Assembly: GCA_903837255.1 (NCBI GenBank)
Contig: CAILTZ010000460.1
Span: 1 to 10,478, forward strand
Length of the DNA stretch: 10,478 nt
Reading direction: 5' to 3'
Source: an uncultured Pirellula sp.
GTDB lineage: Bacteria; Planctomycetota; Planctomycetia; Pirellulales; Pirellulaceae
Shown in pieces: positions 7,063 through 10,478 of this stretch; the stretch's first letter is position 1, and every line of letters begins with the position of its first letter. The position numbers and the translations under genes were made by a program. The notes under the pieces were generated by a model. That model was given only the letters and a program-made list of their open reading frames with translations. It was not told where the DNA came from and ran no database searches.

Positions 7063-7171
7063 AGGACCACAAAAGAGCGCTGAAATACAGTTCTTTTATG
7101 ATACTACGAAGCCGTTGCAAAGGGCCGACAAAGTCTCGAAAACTCTTGCAAAGGCACCCAAGCTCGTCCTG

Positions 7172-8605
7172 TTACTGGGCCGAATGCTTCTTGGGCTTGT
7201 AAATCTCGGTCGCCGTTCCAAAGTGGACCTCGCCAGCATTCATCAGCGTTTCGCTCAGGGTCGGGTGAGGATGGATCGATTCGGTCAGATCGCGAACTTC
7301 ACAACCCATCTCGATGGCTAGGACCGCTTCTGCAATCAACTCGCCAGCACCAGAACCAACAATCCCACACCCGAGGACTCGGTGTGTCGTAGGATCCACT
7401 AGCCATTTGGTCAGGCCGTCGGTGCAACCCAGGGCTTGGGCTCTTCCACTAGCCGCCCAAGGATAGACTTCGACATCGATAGCGATGCCTTCTTTCTTGG
7501 CGCGATCTTCGGTCAGACCCGCCCAAGCGATCTCAGGATCGGTGAAGACCACCGCAGGAATCGCTTGCTTGTCGAACGATACGTTGCGACCAAGAATGAC
7601 TTCGATGGCCACCTTGGCCTGATGGCTGGCTTTGTGAGCTAGCATCGGTTCTCCGGCGATATCGCCGATGGCAAAAATATGCGGATCAGCCGTACGCTGC
7701 TGCTTGTCGCAAACAGCAAACCCTCGCTGATCGACCTGGACTTGGGTGTTCTCCAACCCCAGACCCTGGCTGGCAGGCCGACGCCCGACGCTCACAAGCA
7801 CCCGGTCAAAGCGTTCGTGTCCGAACTTGCCTGGCCCTTCAAAGGTGACTTCGATCTGGTTATCAACCTCGGCCACCGAGCCGACTTTGGTGCTCAGGTA
7901 GATTCGGTTGTCAAAGAGTTGTTTCAAGCGGCGTTGCAGGGGTGCGACCAAGTCCCGGTCAGCCCCTGGCAGGAGCATATCGGTCCACTCGACCACGCTG
8001 ACTTGGGAGCCCAAGTGGGCGTAGACTGTCCCCATTTCCAAACCGATGTAACCACCTCCAATGACAAGCAGTTTGGCTGGAACATCGGCTAGGTTCAGCG
8101 CCCCGGTGGAATCCATCACACGCTCCGAGCCGATCTGGAAGCTCGGTGGCATGGCCGGCACACTACCGGTGGCCAGCACGCAGTAGTCAAAGGTCAGCTT
8201 GCCGCCCTCGGGGATGCTCGGATCGGATCCTTCGAGAATCAGGGTGTTGGAGTTTTCAAAGCGTCCTCGGGCGCGGATCACTTTGACGTTCCTACGCTTG
8301 GCTAGCTGAGCCAATCCACCGCTGAGGGTTTCGATGACTTTCTCTTTGCGTGCGCGAACTTTATTGATGTCGATCTTCGGCTCGCTGAACTCGACTCCCC
8401 AGCCGCTGGTCAGCTGGTGGGCTTCATCGATGACTTTGGCCACATGGAGCAAAGCCTTCGATGGGATACAGCCTCGTAGTAAACATGTCCCACCGAGCTT
8501 TGGTTCGCTCTCGATGATGACGACTTGGTGTCCCTCGTCTGACGCGAGGAAAGCCGCTGCATAACCGCCAGGACCACCACCTAGGACGACGATTGGAACG
8601 TGCAT
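7172..8605 (-). CDS. lpdA: Dihydrolipoyl dehydrogenase (E3 component)
   Basis: This 477-residue flavoprotein reoxidises dihydrolipoamide of 2-oxoacid dehydrogenase complexes or the glycine cleavage system, using FAD and NAD+, in the cytoplasm. The FAD-binding GGGPGG lies at 9-14. The redox disulfide is C41/C46 in GGTCLLRGCIPSK. The second nucleotide-binding motif is VIGGGYIGLEMG, followed by the FAD contact FAIGDIAGEPMLAHKA. The dimerisation domain ends with HPHPTLSE, giving the catalytic pair H447/E452. Length and motifs are canonical. The ATG at 8605 directly follows an in-frame TAA, so no upstream extension is possible from there. No clear ribosome site is visible. No E1 or E2 gene is in the window, so which complex it serves cannot be told. 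It lies 120 bp downstream of rpsD on the same strand, with a hairpin and a TATAAT box between them. Confidence 0.96.
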   Translation of the reverse strand: MHVPIVVLGGGPGGYAAAFLASDEGHQVVIIESEPKLGGTCLLRGCIPSKALLHVAKVIDEAHQLTSGWGVEFSEPKIDINKVRARKEKVIETLSGGLAQLAKRRNVKVIRARGRFENSNTLILEGSDPSIPEGGKLTFDYCVLATGSVPAMPPSFQIGSERVMDSTGALNLADVPAKLLVIGGGYIGLEMGTVYAHLGSQVSVVEWTDMLLPGADRDLVAPLQRRLKQLFDNRIYLSTKVGSVAEVDNQIEVTFEGPGKFGHERFDRVLVSVGRRPASQGLGLENTQVQVDQRGFAVCDKQQRTADPHIFAIGDIAGEPMLAHKASHQAKVAIEVILGRNVSFDKQAIPAVVFTDPEIAWAGLTEDRAKKEGIAIDVEVYPWAASGRAQALGCTDGLTKWLVDPTTHRVLGCGIVGSGAGELIAEAVLAIEMGCEVRDLTESIHPHPTLSETLMNAGEVHFGTATEIYKPKKHSAQ

Positions 8606-8647
8606 TTAAAATCAGAAAAGAGAGTTTTGAACAGGGACAATAAGCAA

Positions 8648-8680
8648 CGAGGCTCGATTCGACGGATCGAACGAGCCCCG
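8648..8680 (-). terminator. Strong stem-loop between rpsD and lpdA
   Basis: GGCTCG (8651-8656), a bulged A, and TTCGA (8658-8662) pair with TCGAA (8667-8671) and CGAGCC (8672-8677) around a CGGA loop. Two further pairs outside follow one mismatch. This is the strongest hairpin seen in the window and lies 46 bp after the rpsD stop. The minus strand that follows (TTGCTTATTG) is only mildly U-rich, so it may be a terminator, an attenuator or an mRNA-end stabiliser. Confidence 0.5.
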
Positions 8681-8696
8681 CAGATTTACTCTGGCT

Positions 8697-8702
8697 ATTA
8701 TA
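8697..8702 (-). promoter_or_regulatory. Candidate -10 box for lpdA
   Basis: The minus strand reads a perfect TATAAT, 24 bp after the rpsD stop and about 92 bp before the lpdA start. No recognisable -35 box lies 16-18 bp upstream. A transcript starting near 8690 would contain the hairpin at 8648-8680 in its leader. Confidence 0.35.
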
Positions 8703-8725
8703 GTCGTTGGGAATCCAGCGGGTGA

Positions 8726-9337
8726 TTAACGCGACAGGAATTCGACGACGATGTTGGCGTTCACTGGCAACGAGATATCCGTTGGACCCGGAGCGCCTAG
8801 CATGGTCGCTCGGAGACCTTCGGTATCCAGGGACACCCACTCCAGAGGAGCTGGTGGATTGTTGGCAATGATACCTCGGTAGAGGTTTCGGACCGCTTCA
8901 GTGCTGCGGACTTCGATCACATCTCCGGGCCGTAGCGAGAACGAAGGGCTGGTGACCTTCACTCCGTTGACCTTGAAGTGGCCGTGAACGATCCCCTGTC
9001 GAGCTTGCGGGCGAGTCTTGGAAAGCCCGAGCCGTCGAACAACGTTGTCCAGTCGTCGTTCGCAAAGGAGCAAGAGCGTTTCGCCGGTATTGCCCTTTCT
9101 GCGAACCGCATCATCGAAGTATCGGCGGAGCTGCCGCTCGCCGAGTCCATAGTAATACTTGATCTTCTGCTTTTCGGCCAATGCGGTCCCGTAGTTGCCG
9201 GTACGGCGACTGCGGGGGTGCATACCAGGCGGACTATCTTTCCGCTTTTCAAAAGCGCGGACGCATCCTGCGCTTTCGTAGAGCAGTGCGCCAAAGCGAC
9301 GATTCACACGCGCCTTGGGTCCTGTGTATCGCGACAT
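8726..9337 (-). CDS. rpsD: 30S ribosomal protein S4
   Basis: This 203-residue protein is a primary binder of 16S rRNA that nucleates assembly of the 30S body. The N-terminal part (MSRYTGPKARVNRRFG) and the linker GNYGTALAEKQKIKYYYGLGERQLRRYF are typical. The S4 RNA-binding domain spans about 93-150, with ERRLDNVVRRLGLSKTRPQARQGIVHGHFKVNG. The protein ends with the conserved NANIVVEFLSR. Only one Cys (C25) remains in the N-terminal region, so this is a zinc-free form. AGGAG (plus-strand 9344-9348) lies 6 nt before the ATG at 9337. The gene is not beside rpsM, rpsK, rpoA or rplQ, its usual partners; instead it follows rplL after 235 bp. Feedback control by S4 cannot be judged from this sequence. 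Confidence 0.97.
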   Translation of the reverse strand: MSRYTGPKARVNRRFGALLYESAGCVRAFEKRKDSPPGMHPRSRRTGNYGTALAEKQKIKYYYGLGERQLRRYFDDAVRRKGNTGETLLLLCERRLDNVVRRLGLSKTRPQARQGIVHGHFKVNGVKVTSPSFSLRPGDVIEVRSTEAVRNLYRGIIANNPPAPLEWVSLDTEGLRATMLGAPGPTDISLPVNANIVVEFLSR

Positions 9338-9428
9338 GCGATTCTCCTGCTTTTTGAATTCGGCTCAGTCGGCTCTCTTTGCTACACCGCAAAGGTCTGC
9401 TGGCCAGGGGATCTTGGATGGATATTCA

Positions 9429-9444
9429 GAACTTGCGAAAGTTC
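9429..9444. other. Small hairpin upstream of rpsD
   Basis: GAACTT (9429-9434) and AAGTTC (9439-9444) form a perfect 6-bp stem around the tetraloop GCGA (plus strand), 91 bp upstream of the rpsD start. On its own it could be chance. It is listed because it is the third inverted repeat in this spacer. Confidence 0.3.
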
Positions 9445-9457
9445 ATGCATGGCAAAC

Positions 9458-9484
9458 TAGAGCGGTCCATTATGAACCGCTCTA
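9458..9484 (-). terminator. Stem-loop with 9-bp perfect stem in the rplL-rpsD spacer
   Basis: TAGAGCGGT (9458-9466) and ACCGCTCTA (9476-9484) are exact inverted repeats around a 9-base loop. On the minus strand the stem is followed by GTTTGCC, a poor U-tract. It may end rplJL transcription or sit in the rpsD leader. Confidence 0.4.
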
Positions 9485-9526
9485 TTGATGTTTACATGCT
9501 AAGGAATTTCACCGAGTAAGCGTTCC

Positions 9527-9554
9527 TGCGAGGTGTGCTCAAGGCAACCTCGCA
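9527..9554 (-). terminator. Stem-loop 18 bp after the rplL stop
   Basis: TGCGAGGT (9527-9534), a bulged G, and TGC (9536-9538) pair with GCA (9544-9546) and ACCTCGCA (9547-9554) around the loop TCAAG. That gives eleven pairs with one bulge, starting just after the rplL stop codon. No U-run follows on the minus strand, so a factor-independent terminator is possible but not proven. It could instead protect the rplL mRNA end. Confidence 0.45.
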
Positions 9555-9572
9555 AGTGGGCCACAGTGCGAA

Positions 9573-9974
9573 CTACTTGAGTTCGACCGTAGCACCGGCT
9601 TCGGTGAGTTCCTTCTTGATCTTCTCGGCGTCTTCCTTGGAGATTTGTTCCTTGATCTTCGAAGGAACACCTTCGACCAACTTCTTGGAATCGATCAGGG
9701 ACAGACCGGTCAAGTTCTTAACGATCTTGACGATGTCGAGTTTCTTGTCGCCGAAGGCGGTCAAGACAACGTCGAATTCGGTCTTCTCAACCACGGCAGC
9801 GGCAGCACCTTCGGTAGGAGCGGCCATGACCACGGCGCCACCGGCGGCGGCTTCGATGCCATGGACATCCTTAAGGTAATCGCTGAGTTCCTTGGCTTGC
9901 TTGAGCGTCAGGCCGACGATCTTCTCGCCTAAGTTCTGGATATCTTCCGCGTAAGCGGTTGCTGACTCGGACAT
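9573..9974 (-). CDS. rplL: 50S ribosomal protein L7/L12
   Basis: This 133-residue protein is the multi-copy stalk protein that recruits translation GTPases to the 50S subunit. It has the N-terminal dimerisation helices (about 8-39, with the segment IVGLTLKQAKELSDYLK). An Ala/Gly-rich hinge (42-62) follows. The C-terminal globular domain (64-133) runs from EKTEFDVVLTAFGDKK to the typical end KKELTEAGATVELK. The segment that reads GLGLKEAK in most bacteria is GLSLIDSK here (90-97). GAGG (plus-strand 9984-9987) lies 9 nt before the ATG at 9974, and an in-frame stop at 9987-9989 fixes the frame. It follows rplJ, as usual, but is not followed by rpoB. Confidence 0.97.
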   Translation of the reverse strand: MSESATAYAEDIQNLGEKIVGLTLKQAKELSDYLKDVHGIEAAAGGAVVMAAPTEGAAAAVVEKTEFDVVLTAFGDKKLDIVKIVKNLTGLSLIDSKKLVEGVPSKIKEQISKEDAEKIKKELTEAGATVELK

Positions 9975-10062
9975 TCTAACGTTCCTCTATAGTAAAAACG
10001 GACAAACTAAACTCACCGGCGAGAATGAAAAACCGGTTGTTTCAAACGAATTGTTTTGGAAA

Positions 10063-10079
10063 CCGACGCACGCCGTCGG
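10063..10079. other. Second hairpin of the rplJ-rplL spacer
   Basis: CCGACG (10063-10068) and CGTCGG (10074-10079) pair perfectly around a 5-base loop. It lies 10 bp from the stronger hairpin at 10090-10107, on the side nearer rplL, so the rplJL transcript would carry two stem-loops in tandem. Confidence 0.45.
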
Positions 10080-10089
10080 CTTCCTGACT

Positions 10090-10107
10090 CCCGGTCTTGC
10101 GACCGGG
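10090..10107 (-). other. Hairpin with GCAA tetraloop in the rplJ-rplL spacer
   Basis: CCCGGTC (10101-10107 read on the minus strand) and GACCGGG (10096-10090) form a perfect 7-bp, mostly G-C stem. In the rplJL transcript it is capped by GCAA, a stable GNRA tetraloop. It starts 10 bp after the rplJ stop. No U-tract follows, so a partial terminator, processing site or stabiliser is more likely than full termination. Confidence 0.5.
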
Positions 10108-10117
10108 GATTGTACGA

Positions 10118-10478
10118 CTATTCACTGGCTGCCTCAGGGGCGGAACCTTCTTCTCGGTCCTCAATCATCTTCTTGACTTGACCGGCGATCTTGCGAGCCG
10201 GACCCACCACTTGGCCAGCAAGGGTGCTACCTGGCGAGAGGATCTGACCCAAGAGCAATGCAATTTGCTCTTGGCGATTCGGCCATTTGGCAACCTTTTT
10301 GACTTGTTCTGCGGTCATGGCTTCTCCGTCCATGACCCCACCCTTGATCTGTAGCTTGGAGAAGGCTCCGGAATCGGCAAGCTTGGTCACTGTCTTGACC
10401 AAGGAGACGAAATCCTCACCACCCCAAATCACTGCCAGACTGCCGGTCTGATCGTCGAATGCTGGACGGAGCGTGGAA
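10118..10478 (-). CDS. rplJ: 50S ribosomal protein L10 (5' part outside window)
   Basis: The frame is open from the right edge of the window and gives 119 C-terminal residues of L10, the stalk base that binds L7/L12 dimers to 23S rRNA. RPAFDDQTGSLAVIWGGEDF matches the L10 segment with the conserved central strand. It continues through LVKTVTKLADSGAFSKLQIKGGVMDG, a helical ALLLGQILSPGSTLAGQVVGPARKIAGQV region, and an acidic C-terminal tail (EDREEGSAPEAASE). The tail region is where L12 dimers dock in the family. The GTG at 10432 is an internal valine codon, not the start, because homologous sequence continues upstream of it. rplL follows after 143 bp, a longer gap than is usual for this pair. 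Confidence 0.93.
   Translation of the reverse strand, partial: STLRPAFDDQTGSLAVIWGGEDFVSLVKTVTKLADSGAFSKLQIKGGVMDGEAMTAEQVKKVAKWPNRQEQIALLLGQILSPGSTLAGQVVGPARKIAGQVKKMIEDREEGSAPEAASE

Noticed and set aside
7050..7070. GTG at 7070 as start of the SIMPL gene
   Set aside because: It has no ribosome site, while GTG 7049 has GGAGG at 8 nt and gives a more usual signal peptide.
7098..7103. TATCAT on the minus strand as a -10 box for the SIMPL gene
   Set aside because: No -35-like hexamer lies at 16-18 bp. A single five-of-six match is expected by chance in a spacer of this size.
8978..9460. A 160-codon plus-strand frame
   Set aside because: It is antisense to rpsD, a certain gene, and runs over the hairpin-rich spacer.
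9338..9572. A tRNA gene in the rplL-rpsD spacer
   Set aside because: The inverted repeats suggested one, but there is no cloverleaf, no T-arm GTTCGA motif and no 7-bp acceptor pairing at the right spacing.

Overview
The window reads as a chromosomal segment of a planctomycete, most likely of the Pirellulaceae type. This is inferred from protein style only: a secreted beta-propeller protein opening with a WPQWRG motif, a short zinc-free S4, ribosomal genes broken out of their usual operons, and loosely packed genes with few clear Shine-Dalgarno sites. No rRNA, tRNA, CRISPR array, insertion sequence or integrase was seen. The gene content looks like core and housekeeping genes, not an accessory island.

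Layout, left to right. The 3' end of an unidentified plus-strand gene (1-156) converges on a minus-strand exported PQQ-type beta-propeller protein (175-1542). A 147-bp divergent spacer with a TATAAT box separates that gene from a plus-strand exported GH13 glucanohydrolase with a cyclomaltodextrinase-type N-domain (1690-3687). Converging on the amylase is a small minus-strand gene that looks like a stand-alone C-terminal domain of the SAM hydroxide adenosyltransferase (DUF62) family (3712-4002). A 207-bp spacer with a tandem repeat and two hairpins follows. Next comes a minus-strand PqiB-like MCE protein (4210-5697) whose last ~175 residues resemble a catalytically dead trypsin/HtrA domain. A short divergent plus-strand gene (5812-6048) encodes a small His-containing membrane protein. 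It overlaps by 25 bp the convergent end of a minus-strand SIMPL/DUF541 protein (6024-7049).

From 10478 down to 7172 all genes are on the minus strand: rplJ (5' end outside the window), rplL, rpsD and dihydrolipoyl dehydrogenase. The order rplJ-rplL-rpsD differs from the usual rplJL-rpoBC and rpsMKD-rpoA arrangements. The spacers between these genes are 120-235 bp long and each holds at least one good stem-loop, so this stretch may be several transcription units, or one with attenuators or processing sites. The amylase and the propeller protein are both exported. The MCE protein is a membrane-anchored envelope protein, probably in lipid traffic. The SIMPL protein is envelope-located. LpdA is cytoplasmic and has no E1/E2 partner genes nearby.

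No gap exceeds 300 bases; the longest is 235 bp (9338-9572). The most unusual element is the MCE plus pseudo-protease fusion, followed by the orphan DUF62 C-domain and the stem-loop-rich spacers of the ribosomal cluster. I did not find a clear new multi-gene system.
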